Positions 42,037 through 50,529 of a DNA stretch of 64,000 nucleotides are shown in pieces. The stretch covers positions 1-64,000 of the forward strand of contig CANIZL010000018.1 of the NCBI GenBank assembly GCA_947471985.1, given 5' to 3'. This stretch comes from Verrucomicrobiota bacterium (lineage in GTDB: Bacteria; Verrucomicrobiota; Verrucomicrobiia; Limisphaerales; UBA9464). The translations under genes and the position numbers were made by a program. The notes under the pieces were generated by a model. The model did not search any database. It was not told the DNA's origin and saw nothing but the letters and a program-made list of their open reading frames with translations. Positions within the stretch are counted from its first letter, which is position 1, and every line of letters begins with the position of its first letter.

Positions 42037-43176
42037 TCAGCCGCGGAACACAATGGCGGCTTCCAGTCGGGCGATCTTCCGGATGCCCAGTAAGGCGGCC
42101 AGGACGCAAATCAACAGCACCGCCCCGGCGGTCTTCCACAACGTCGCGGGCTGCAAGACAAATGGGGGCATGCCGGATTCCAGCACCATGAAGCCAAAGG
42201 CCGCCGCCAGCCCAACCCCCATTCCGTAACCGATCACTCCCACCGTCAACGCCTGCAGCAACAGCATCATCGCCAGCCGGCTGGTGCTCGCCCCCATCGC
42301 CTTGAGGGCGCCGAAGTGGCGGAGATTCTCCAGCACGAAGGAGTAAAACGTCTGCCCGCAAATCGCGATGCCTACGATGAATCCCAGAATGATGGTCGTC
42401 ATGAACGACGCCGGAATGCCGGTGTTCTTCCAGATGTAGTCGACCGTCACCGCGGCAAATTCGGCGGTCGTGTACGCCTTCATGCCGGTCTCCTGCTCGA
42501 TCCGGAGGGCGACCTCCTTGGGAGTCAGTCCCGGCTTCGGTTCCGCCAGGATCACCGACAACATTTTGCGTTGCCGGGGCGCATACTGCAGGGCCTGATC
42601 GTAACTGCTGAACACATACGGGTAGCCGAAGAAATGCCGTTCGGTGCGACAGATACCCACGATGCGCGCCTCACGGTCATTGATCTCAAACGTGTCCCCC
42701 AGACCAATGGGCCGCGCCCGCCCGCCGCTCAAGCGAGCCACGCCCAGCTCGTCAATCACCACGGTATTCGGCAGGCGCAAATCCTCGAGGAGCCCCCGCA
42801 GCATCACCGGCGGCCGACCAAACAGGGTCGCCCCGTGCAGGCCGATCATCATCACCATCTTATCCGCGCCATCGGCCGTCTTGGCCCGAAGGATTCCCTG
42901 ATACATGGGCACGGCGAAATCCACCCCCGCCACGCTGCGCACCCGGTTCACGTCCGTGTCCCGCAACGCCTTGGTTTCATTGGCGTAATCCACGTGCGCC
43001 TCCACCACCCAGATCGAGGCCCGCATGTTGCGCAGATGACTGGTCGTCCACGCCAGCAGGCCCTGAAACACCCCGGTCTGCTGGGTCATCAGCAATGAGG
43101 CAAAGGTCACGCCCCCCACCAACATGAGGTACTTGGCACGATCACCCATCAGCATCTTGAGCGCGAGGTGGAGCAT
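42037..43176 (-). CDS. FtsX/DevC-family ABC permease
   Basis: A 379-residue permease starting MLHLALKMLMGDRAKYLMLV. It has an N-terminal helix, a periplasmic domain of about 200 residues (MacB-PCD-like), and three C-terminal helices: TTIILGFIVGIAICGQTFYS, LLLQALTVGVIGYGMGVGLA and ILLICVLAALLGI-like VLLICVLAALLGIRKI. ENLRHFGALKAMGAS is the coupling motif of this family. DevC of the cyanobacterial glycolipid exporter has the same plan. It is 16 bases after the regulator gene. Confidence 0.92.
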   Translation of the reverse strand: MLHLALKMLMGDRAKYLMLVGGVTFASLLMTQQTGVFQGLLAWTTSHLRNMRASIWVVEAHVDYANETKALRDTDVNRVRSVAGVDFAVPMYQGILRAKTADGADKMVMMIGLHGATLFGRPPVMLRGLLEDLRLPNTVVIDELGVARLSGGRARPIGLGDTFEINDREARIVGICRTERHFFGYPYVFSSYDQALQYAPRQRKMLSVILAEPKPGLTPKEVALRIEQETGMKAYTTAEFAAVTVDYIWKNTGIPASFMTTIILGFIVGIAICGQTFYSFVLENLRHFGALKAMGASTSRLAMMLLLQALTVGVIGYGMGVGLAAAFGFMVLESGMPPFVLQPATLWKTAGAVLLICVLAALLGIRKIARLEAAIVFRG

Positions 43177-43192
43177 GAGCGTTAATTAAAAT

Positions 43193-43867
43193 TCAGTTCT
43201 TCCGGGCCTTGGATCGCCGGCTGCCCGCCCGCACCGCGCGCATTCCGCGCAGGGCGGCCAGGGAGAAATCCGTAATGTGCCGGGTCAAAGGTCCAACCTG
43301 GGCGGCATCCAGCGGGAGATCCGGGAAAAGTCGTTCGATGACCGGGCGGCAGTGCTTGTAGTTCAGGATCTGACTGACGATCGACAATCCGGCGAGCTGC
43401 CGTTCGCGTTCACTGAAGCCCGGTCCCAGCAATTCCCGGACAATCCCCCCCAATTCATCCGCCGCCGGACGAATGAATTCCGCCACCACCCGGTCGAGCG
43501 CCCGGGTGGGTTCGATCATCTCGCGAAACATCAGCTGGGCGTGATTGGACTCCGGCGCCCCGGCCAGCACCCGCTCCAGAAAACCCCGCACAAAAAATTC
43601 CAGCCGTTCCCCGGGGTCGGCCGAGACCACCTTCGCCGGCGGCAGCACGTGCATTTGCCGTTGCCCCTCCGCCAGCACTTCCGCGTACAAACCATCCTTG
43701 CCGCCAAAATGATAATTCACCGCCGCCACATTGGAGTCCGCCTCCCGGCAGATGTCCCGCACCGTGGCCTCCCGATACCCCCGCGCCGCAAACACGACCG
43801 CACCCGCCGCCAGCAACTGCTGGCGGGTGGCGGCCGGATGATCCACAGCGCGACGCATGCGACCCAT
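43193..43867 (-). CDS. TetR/AcrR-family regulator of the exporter operon
   Basis: A 224-residue regulator. The N-terminal HTH is AATRQQLLAAGAVVFAARGY, then REATVRDICREADSNVAAVN and YHFGGKDGLYAEVL, typical of TetR. The C-terminal part (REMIEPTRALDRVVAEFIRP) resembles the CecR/YbiH group, whose E. coli member controls the ybhGFSR HlyD-ABC exporter. Here it heads an operon of permease, ATPase, adaptor and channel, and a perfect inverted repeat covers the region directly before its start, fitting autorepression of the whole operon. The start is ATG 43867. Confidence 0.92.
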   Translation of the reverse strand: MGRMRRAVDHPAATRQQLLAAGAVVFAARGYREATVRDICREADSNVAAVNYHFGGKDGLYAEVLAEGQRQMHVLPPAKVVSADPGERLEFFVRGFLERVLAGAPESNHAQLMFREMIEPTRALDRVVAEFIRPAADELGGIVRELLGPGFSERERQLAGLSIVSQILNYKHCRPVIERLFPDLPLDAAQVGPLTRHITDFSLAALRGMRAVRAGSRRSKARKN

Positions 43868-43869
43868 AA

Positions 43870-43907
43870 TTCAAACAACCGTTTGAAATGTCAAACGGTT
43901 GTTTGAA
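43870..43907 (-). promoter_or_regulatory. TetR operator: perfect 17-bp inverted repeat containing two 16-bp palindromes
   Basis: TTCAAACAACCGTTTGA (43870-43886) is followed by AATG and its exact reverse complement TCAAACGGTTGTTTGAA (43891-43907). Each arm also contains TCAAAC-N4-GTTTGA, a palindrome in its own right, so there are two overlapping-capable dimer sites 20 bases apart. The site starts two bases before the tetR ATG, where it would cover the promoter or ribosome site. No T run follows, so it is not a terminator for purB. Confidence 0.88.
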
Positions 43908-43953
43908 ACGTTTCCCCAAACCGGGGTGCCCGGCGGGCGTCGAGCCCGGGCGT

Positions 43954-45330
43954 TTAGTCCAATCCGAGGGCCCGAAAGCGGTTCGCGACTTCCTTCAGAT
44001 GAAAGTCGAGGGAACACAGATCGCGCAATTCGCCGGGCGCGAAATGGCAGCTGACCTCCGGATCGCCTTCCAGTTGGCGGAGGAAATCCGCGTCGTCGCG
44101 CCCCGCGTGCTTCACCGCCCAGGTTTGCATCGCATTCCGCTGCACGAGCGTGTACGCCGCCTCGCGCGTCAGCCCCTTCCGGATCAGGGCCAGCAGCACG
44201 GTCTGGCTGTTCCACATGCCCAGACTCAGACCGAGATTCTTGGTCATGTTTTCCGGGTACACGTTGAGGCCGTTCATCAGCTTGACCAGCAACCCGAACA
44301 TGTAATCCAACAGCGTGCAGGAATCGGGGAAGATGATCCGCTCCACCGAGCTGTGACTGATGTCCCGCTCATGCCACAGGGCGACATTCTCCAGGGCCGC
44401 GACCGAGTTGCCCCGGATAACCCGGGCCAATCCCGTCAGGCGCTCCCAGGTGATGGGATTCCGTTTGTGCGGCATCGCGCTGCTGCCCTTCTGGCCGACG
44501 GTAAACGGTTCCTCCGCTTCCAGAACCTCCGTGCGCTGCAGATGCCGGAATTCCACCGCCCAGTTCTCAATGCTCGCCGCCACGATCGCGAGCAGGCTCA
44601 TGTACTCGGCATGCAAATCCCGCTGCACCACCTGCGTCGCCAGGGGCGCCGGACGCAAGCCCAGCTTCGCACACACCGCCGCCTCCACGGCCGGCGAAAG
44701 GTGCGCGTGGGTACCGACAGCACCCGAAAGTTTGCCCACCGCCACCACGTCCCGCGCCCGCTCCAGTCGCGTCAGCGCCCGGCGGAATTCCTCGTGCATC
44801 AACGCCAGCTTCAAACCGAAACTGGTCGGTTCCCCGTGAATTCCATGGCTGCGGCCAATGCACGGCGTCAACCGATGCTCCCGCGCCCGCCGGGCAATGA
44901 TCGGCAACAGTTCGTTGACGTCCGCAATCAGCAAATCCGCACTCTGCACCATCTGCACGCCGAAGGCCGTATCCACAATGTCACTGCTCGTGAGTCCGAA
45001 ATGCAGCCAGCGGCTGGCGTCGTGCTGGATCTGTTCCGTCACTGCCGTGGTGAAGCCGATGACATCATGGTTCAGGGTCTTCTCCAATTCCTTGGCCCGC
45101 TCCGTCAACGCCTTCAGGTCCAGCAGGCACTTGTCGACCCCCGCCTGGATGCGCGCGAAATCCGCCGCCGGGACAATCCCCTGCTGCACCAGGGCTTCAC
45201 TGGCCAGCAACTCGATCTGCAGCCAGATCCGGAACTTGTTTTCGTCCGTCCAAATCGCCCGCATCCCGGGCCGCGAATAACGTAGAATCATGTCGGCCGG
45301 GATCTTGGTGGATCCCCCGGCGTTCGTCAT
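43954..45330 (-). CDS. purB: Adenylosuccinate lyase
   Basis: PurB acts twice in purine synthesis, on SAICAR and adenylosuccinate. The 458-residue protein has the superfamily signature GSSAMPHKRNPI, with catalytic Ser in the loop, plus THAHLSPAVE-type segments and GRSHGIHGEPTSFGLKLALM, where the His is the general acid. RYSRPGMRAIWTDENKF at the start matches B. subtilis-type PurB. I use ATG 45330; ATG 45291 (MILRYSRPG) is equally possible and would match the family length better. purD is elsewhere in the window. Confidence 0.96.
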   Translation of the reverse strand: MTNAGGSTKIPADMILRYSRPGMRAIWTDENKFRIWLQIELLASEALVQQGIVPAADFARIQAGVDKCLLDLKALTERAKELEKTLNHDVIGFTTAVTEQIQHDASRWLHFGLTSSDIVDTAFGVQMVQSADLLIADVNELLPIIARRAREHRLTPCIGRSHGIHGEPTSFGLKLALMHEEFRRALTRLERARDVVAVGKLSGAVGTHAHLSPAVEAAVCAKLGLRPAPLATQVVQRDLHAEYMSLLAIVAASIENWAVEFRHLQRTEVLEAEEPFTVGQKGSSAMPHKRNPITWERLTGLARVIRGNSVAALENVALWHERDISHSSVERIIFPDSCTLLDYMFGLLVKLMNGLNVYPENMTKNLGLSLGMWNSQTVLLALIRKGLTREAAYTLVQRNAMQTWAVKHAGRDDADFLRQLEGDPEVSCHFAPGELRDLCSLDFHLKEVANRFRALGLD

Positions 45331-45370
45331 CTCAGACGCACCGTCCGTTTAGGTGAAAATTCGCCCCCAA

Positions 45371-48300
45371 CTAATCCCAGGTACCGGGGACTTCGTAGAG
45401 CCCGAACCACCGCTGGCTCGCCGCCGCCCCACCGGTAAGTTCAAAGCGGATCCAGTCCCCCGCCCCGGCGGACCCACCCGACTCCAGCTCAATTTCCAGG
45501 ATTCCGCAGCTGTCCTCGGCGTTCTGCTCGCGAACCGCGTACCGGGCCCGAACCCGCCCGTCCGTGCTGGACCAGGCGGCGTCCTCCACGGTGGCCTCCA
45601 GCAGAACCTCCGCCTGGTCGTGCACCCGCAGGCGAAAGCTCCCGGCGGGTTGGGAAACCAAGCCCGCGGCCACGGCAAAGCGAAAGCGTTGGCGACCCGG
45701 CGTTGATCCCGGCAGCGCTCGCGCTTCCCACTGCGCCCGGGAACGTCCGTCCGTTTGCCGGCAATACCGCAGGGGCAGCGGGCTTAACCACGAGGCATAC
45801 GGAAGCACCGGCTCGGTGACCGTCATCCGGCGGACCCGGCTGACGCCTTGCGTGGTCAGTTCGCGTTGAGCCACCAATCCCGCCGCCACGCCGGTGCCGC
45901 CAAACGGCGCGGGCGTGGACCGCAGCCACTGGATCAGTGCGGCCACCTCGTCCCGCGTCAGCACCTGCTCCAGTCCCTCGGGCATCAGGGAACGCTCCGC
46001 CGCGCTGATCCGGCGGATATCCCGCCGGGCCAGCGCCTCCTCGCCCCCGCCACTCGGCCGCAGCGTGAATCCCGCCGTCGATTCGCCGTCCACAATTCCC
46101 GTGAGCGTCCGGCCATCCCGCAACTCCACAATCTGGGCGGTAAAACGGGGTTCGATGGCCGAGTTGGGATCAAAGATCGCCTGCACGAAATCGGCCACTG
46201 GCTTGGCGCGAAACGTCATCAGATCCGGCCCCACCGGATGCCCAATGCCCCGCAAACGGTGGCACGCCGAACAATTCTTCTCGAACACCGGCAACCCCTG
46301 TTCCGGGGACGCGCGGGTCGGATCGATGTCCGCATACGCGGCGACCACCGCCGTCCGATTCGCGGCGGTCGGTGGGAGGACCTTCGCGGCGCGCGCCCGG
46401 AAGTCCGGGCTCGTTTTCGTCCGCCACGCCTGACGTTGTCCGGGCGACAAATCCGCCGCGGCCACCTCACCGCGTTCGAGGGCTCCCAGCAATTCCCGCT
46501 GAAAGGCCTCCCGTGAAAACAGCAATCCCAACCGCTCGGCCCGGGCCGCCGGCCCCAGCGTCGCCCAACCCGACAGTAGTTGGGCAGGCAGGTCGGAGGA
46601 TTCCACCGGCCGGAGGGCCACCAGCACCTGCTCATGAACCGCCGCCGGCAAGGGCTCTCCCAACAAATTCACCAGGTCCTTGATCGATTCCGCCGTCCGT
46701 TCCTGCCCCAACACGGTACCCGCCGCCAACCGGGACTCCAACGGCGCCTGCGCATCCAGCAGCACCGGACGCGCGCGGTTTCGCAGGGTCGACGCCCACC
46801 GGGTCCAAGCCGGCACCGCCGTCGGGGCCGCCGTGAGGCGCTCCATCAATCCCGGCACTGCAGCCAGAAGTCCATACCAGCGAAACGCTTCCGCTTCGGC
46901 CCCCGCCGCACCGATCTCCCCGCCCGGGAAACGCAGCTCCGTGACCTGTTGGCAGAGTTCGACGTCCCCCCGCCCCGCCACCGTGCGCCACACGTCGGCC
47001 GAGAATTCCGGGACCGCCACCGCCGAAGACCGCCGAACCACTTCCAGCAAATCCGCGGACGATGCCGCACCCAGTGCCGCGACCACGGCCGCGCGTTGCC
47101 AGGAGTTCGTCAATTCCCGCCGCACCAGCCGCGGCAGCATCCCGCGCACCAACTCGGACGACGGCGACGGGCCCTGCAACCGCCCGACGGTCAGCGCGAA
47201 TTGATAACGGACTCCCGCATCGGCGTCGTCGGCCAGGGCCGCGAAGTCGGCGCCGTTTGCCGGACGGACGGAAAGCGGAGCCTCGATCAAGGGCAGGATT
47301 GCCCGTCGAACACGGGGGTCCGGATGGTGCAGTTCCTCGGTGATCATTGAAGTACCACCGGACGCGGCGCTTTCCGTGCCCCGGAGCCATTCCCACTGCA
47401 CCAGTGCAGCCGGAGCCAAGGTGGGCAAGGCGGCCTGAACCGCGGCCAAGGAAAGCGGGGGAGCCGATCCATCCCCGCGACGGGTCGCCTGCAAACGGCG
47501 TCGCACCTCCCGATCCGCGAGATCCCGCAGAGGCCCGGCGTCGGACGCCAAATGTGCGGCCAGCTCCGCCACCGCCGCCTGCCGCACATTCGGCAGTTTT
47601 CGCGGCGGCGAGCGATCCGCCGCCACCCGGTAAATCCGTCCCCGCCCCGCCCCCGCCCGCGGATCCAGGTTCTTCAATCGTTCGGCCGGGATCCAGCGCG
47701 GATGCTCCACGACGAACCGGTAAAAATCCACCACCCACAAAGCCCCGTCCGGTCCCGTGCGCACTTCGACCGGACGAAACCAATTGTCGCTCGACGCCAG
47801 GAACTCCGACCGCGGTTCGCCGTCGGCCCGGCGCGCGCCAAACAACGGCCCCTCGGCCTCCAGCACGGCCCGCCGCACCAAATTGTGCACCGGTTCACAC
47901 ACAAACGCGTTGCCGTAATACTCGGGACCGAGATCCGTCGCCCGGTAAATTTCCGGACCGCACGCCGAGGTCAGCCGGTTGGCCGATCCGAAATCATTGA
48001 ACCGCTCCAAAGTCCGACTGCGCGGAAAAACCCGTCCGGGATCCGTCCCCCGCACCAGCGGGACTCGCGGCGTGGGGGGAGCGACGAACGGATTCAGCTG
48101 CGTGTAGGCGTCCGGAAACGGGAATTGCGCCAGCAGCGTGCTGTTGTCGTTGCCGAACCAATTTCCGAAATCATCCCGCGTGCGGCCCTGCTGGCTGACC
48201 CCCGCCAAACTTTCAAATTCCCCCGTCTCGGGACGAAACCGAAAATCGCGTCCGGAACAGTCCCACGTTTGATTCTTCTGCGTCCCGTGAATCTGGCCGC

Positions 48301-50161
48301 CGAACAATCCGCCCGCGCCGTAGATCCAGCCGTCATAGCCCCAGCGAAATCCGTTCACGCGAGCTTGAAAATTATGCGTGGCAAATCCGGAAAAGAGCAC
48401 CGACTTCCGCGTTGGCCGCTGCTTTAGCGGCCCGGTACCGACGGCCGCGCCCGCGCCCGCCCCCGGAAGCGGCTGGAGCCACACAATGTCCGGCGCCGCT
48501 CCGACCAACACGCCGTCGCCCCAAGCCATAAGCCCCGTCGGAAACGGCAGATCGTCCGCCCAAGTCTCAGACTGATCGAACCGACCGTCGCCGTCGGTAT
48601 CCAGCAGCCGCACGATCCGTCCGCCCGGTTGGCCTTTTCCGTCCAACCCTTCTGGATAATCCCGCATTTCCGCAACCCACAATGAGCCGTCCGGACCGAA
48701 ATCCAGCGCCACGGGCGACTGCACCAAGGCATCCCCGGCGACCAGATCAATGCGCAGACCCGGACGCGTCCGCAGCACCTGCAACGACGCTTCCGGCTCC
48801 AGCGGCGGCGGATGCTGCAGCGCCCCCGCATCGGCCAAAAACGACGCGGGCAGTTGCTCGCGCACGGTCTGCACGATGAGATCCTCGATCCCCGGAGCCA
48901 ACTGCTGCGGACGATCGTAGTACCACAAGGACGATTCCGCCTCGTACCCCCCTTCCCGCAAAATCCGACGCGACGGGATATAGCACGGAACATCGTTCAC
49001 GTAGCCATTCACCCACAAACGCCGGGGATCGAGCTCCTGCTTCAAGCGCAGGGAATAATCGACCACCACCTCGCCGCCGAGAAACACCATCGCCAGCGTA
49101 TCGCCGAAAACCCACGTCTGGACCGGATACGGTAGTGTTGGCGACGGCAATTCCCCCCGATCCACCCGCGCGAGCCATTTGCGGGCGTGGTACCCAACGA
49201 TCCCGGAATTCGTCGCCCGGGCCGCCCACTGCTCGCGGGTGAAGTGCGTTTGAAAGGGAAGCTGAATGGTTTCCAGCCGGCACCGCGGGGCGTTGGTGAT
49301 TTCCGTCAGGTCCTGCCGCACCAGCGCGCCCGCTTCCCGGGCCAGTTCGCCGCCGTGGCGCTCCACCAGCGCCAACGTTCCCCGCGGATCCGGATTCGCG
49401 TCGGCACCACAGCCTATGGCGACCAGGGCCACCGCCCCCGGCCAGGCGGCCTCCAATTCCCGGGCGCAAACCCCATTCCAATCCGGATGCGTCTGGTTGA
49501 AGTCGCCGAGCGTGGTGCAATGGCAGGCGTAGTTGAGCAACACTCCCCGGACGACCCCTTCCGGGGAAAGAATGCGCAGCAACGGCACGTCGTGATCCAC
49601 CGGCCCACCCGGGGTCCGCCGATTTGCCGCAAAGCCCACGCGTCCGACGCCCCACGCCACCCGCGCCGGCTGGCGATTGCTGAGGGCAGAAAGGGCTACC
49701 GCCACGAGTTGATCGGTAAAGAAACGCGTATAGGCCTGAATATGCCGGGATTCGTTGGGCGGGATGTCCTCGACGAAAAGGTTCGGGGCAGCCCCGGCGA
49801 GGGTGGGCGCATTGTGAGTGTGACTGACGGATATCGCCACACGCTCGGGAGCCACGCCCGCGACGGCCTGCAACCGCGCCCGCACCGTCGCTGTGATGGC
49901 GCCCGGGAGGATGCAGTTGTCCGCCGTCAGCAAGACCGCCACATCAGCCCCGGCCCCCAGCGCCAGCGCCCGGGCGTGGATGGCCGAGTGCACGTTGGTG
50001 GATTCCGTGTGCCGCGACGCGTAGCCCATCAACCGGATGGGCTCCGTGGGATTGATCTCCACCCGTGCCAATCCCACCGGCAGAAGGGCGGCCGCGAAGA
50101 CCCGCCCGGACGTGGCAAGCGCCAGTAATCCGAGCCAACCAGCAAAGCGAGAGAGATTCAC
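45371..50161 (-). CDS. Giant secreted fusion: neutral-ceramidase-like domain, PVC-type propeller, HEAT-like region, cytochrome c, C-terminal domain
   Basis: A 1,596-residue protein starting with GTG 50161 (MNLSRFAGWLGLLALATSGR) with a signal peptide. Residues about 25-455 resemble neutral/alkaline ceramidase: LLPVGLARVEINPTEPIRLM at the start, the metal-binding SHTHNAPTLAGA and NYACHCTTLGDFNQTHPDW. About 465-950 is the PVC-type membrane-bound-dehydrogenase propeller (LDFGPDGSLWVAEMRDYPEG, DTDGDGRFDQSE). A helical repeat region follows, then cytochrome c with CSACH near residue 1295 in the form NCSACHRLRGIGHPVGPDL, typical of the Pirellula/Verrucomicrobium-type heme domain. The last 180 residues are a beta-rich domain I do not recognise. 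The ceramidase half may act on polysaccharide or lipid; activity is not shown by sequence. It is divergent from rpsA. Confidence 0.88.
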   Translation of the reverse strand: MNLSRFAGWLGLLALATSGRVFAAALLPVGLARVEINPTEPIRLMGYASRHTESTNVHSAIHARALALGAGADVAVLLTADNCILPGAITATVRARLQAVAGVAPERVAISVSHTHNAPTLAGAAPNLFVEDIPPNESRHIQAYTRFFTDQLVAVALSALSNRQPARVAWGVGRVGFAANRRTPGGPVDHDVPLLRILSPEGVVRGVLLNYACHCTTLGDFNQTHPDWNGVCARELEAAWPGAVALVAIGCGADANPDPRGTLALVERHGGELAREAGALVRQDLTEITNAPRCRLETIQLPFQTHFTREQWAARATNSGIVGYHARKWLARVDRGELPSPTLPYPVQTWVFGDTLAMVFLGGEVVVDYSLRLKQELDPRRLWVNGYVNDVPCYIPSRRILREGGYEAESSLWYYDRPQQLAPGIEDLIVQTVREQLPASFLADAGALQHPPPLEPEASLQVLRTRPGLRIDLVAGDALVQSPVALDFGPDGSLWVAEMRDYPEGLDGKGQPGGRIVRLLDTDGDGRFDQSETWADDLPFPTGLMAWGDGVLVGAAPDIVWLQPLPGAGAGAAVGTGPLKQRPTRKSVLFSGFATHNFQARVNGFRWGYDGWIYGAGGLFGGQIHGTQKNQTWDCSGRDFRFRPETGEFESLAGVSQQGRTRDDFGNWFGNDNSTLLAQFPFPDAYTQLNPFVAPPTPRVPLVRGTDPGRVFPRSRTLERFNDFGSANRLTSACGPEIYRATDLGPEYYGNAFVCEPVHNLVRRAVLEAEGPLFGARRADGEPRSEFLASSDNWFRPVEVRTGPDGALWVVDFYRFVVEHPRWIPAERLKNLDPRAGAGRGRIYRVAADRSPPRKLPNVRQAAVAELAAHLASDAGPLRDLADREVRRRLQATRRGDGSAPPLSLAAVQAALPTLAPAALVQWEWLRGTESAASGGTSMITEELHHPDPRVRRAILPLIEAPLSVRPANGADFAALADDADAGVRYQFALTVGRLQGPSPSSELVRGMLPRLVRRELTNSWQRAAVVAALGAASSADLLEVVRRSSAVAVPEFSADVWRTVAGRGDVELCQQVTELRFPGGEIGAAGAEAEAFRWYGLLAAVPGLMERLTAAPTAVPAWTRWASTLRNRARPVLLDAQAPLESRLAAGTVLGQERTAESIKDLVNLLGEPLPAAVHEQVLVALRPVESSDLPAQLLSGWATLGPAARAERLGLLFSREAFQRELLGALERGEVAAADLSPGQRQAWRTKTSPDFRARAAKVLPPTAANRTAVVAAYADIDPTRASPEQGLPVFEKNCSACHRLRGIGHPVGPDLMTFRAKPVADFVQAIFDPNSAIEPRFTAQIVELRDGRTLTGIVDGESTAGFTLRPSGGGEEALARRDIRRISAAERSLMPEGLEQVLTRDEVAALIQWLRSTPAPFGGTGVAAGLVAQRELTTQGVSRVRRMTVTEPVLPYASWLSPLPLRYCRQTDGRSRAQWEARALPGSTPGRQRFRFAVAAGLVSQPAGSFRLRVHDQAEVLLEATVEDAAWSSTDGRVRARYAVREQNAEDSCGILEIELESGGSAGAGDWIRFELTGGAAASQRWFGLYEVPGTWD

Positions 50162-50529
50162 AAGAGGGTGCCTTTTGGTGCCAAACGAGTAGGAAGCGCG
50201 GGAGGATGACTCAACCTTCGTCGCAAATCACGCAAACACGGCCTCGGAGCCTTCCCGCAAAACCCTCCCTTGCCACTGCGGGGCCGCTTCCTATCCTCCC
50301 GGCGCCCGGTCCCGCTGAGCGGAGACCATTTGGGGCTGAGAAAAACCGTTTAACGCGTAACCGCACCTTTAAACCTCCGTTGCGTCCGCAACGCTGGCCA
50401 TGAGGTCAGGGACCACGGAGTCTTCGTCGGGACAATTTTCGTCCCATCCAAGCCTCCACTGCCTCCCAGTCGCAGTAAACAATGGGTTCGACCGGTCATT
50501 GTGCCGGTCAGCCAAGTCTGTTTGTAACA
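50162..50529 (+). other. 368-base intergenic region and rpsA leader
   Basis: No gene is supported. A perfect small hairpin CGTTGCG-TC-CGCAACG lies at about 50378-50393. A weak promoter-like pair TTGCCA...TATCCT with 16-base spacing lies near 50270-50300. The region also holds the start of the divergent giant gene at its left. The long leader could carry S1 autoregulation, as in other bacteria, but no specific structure was recognised. rpsA starts ATG 50530 after TAACA, with no evident Shine-Dalgarno site, which is usual for S1. Confidence 0.4.
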
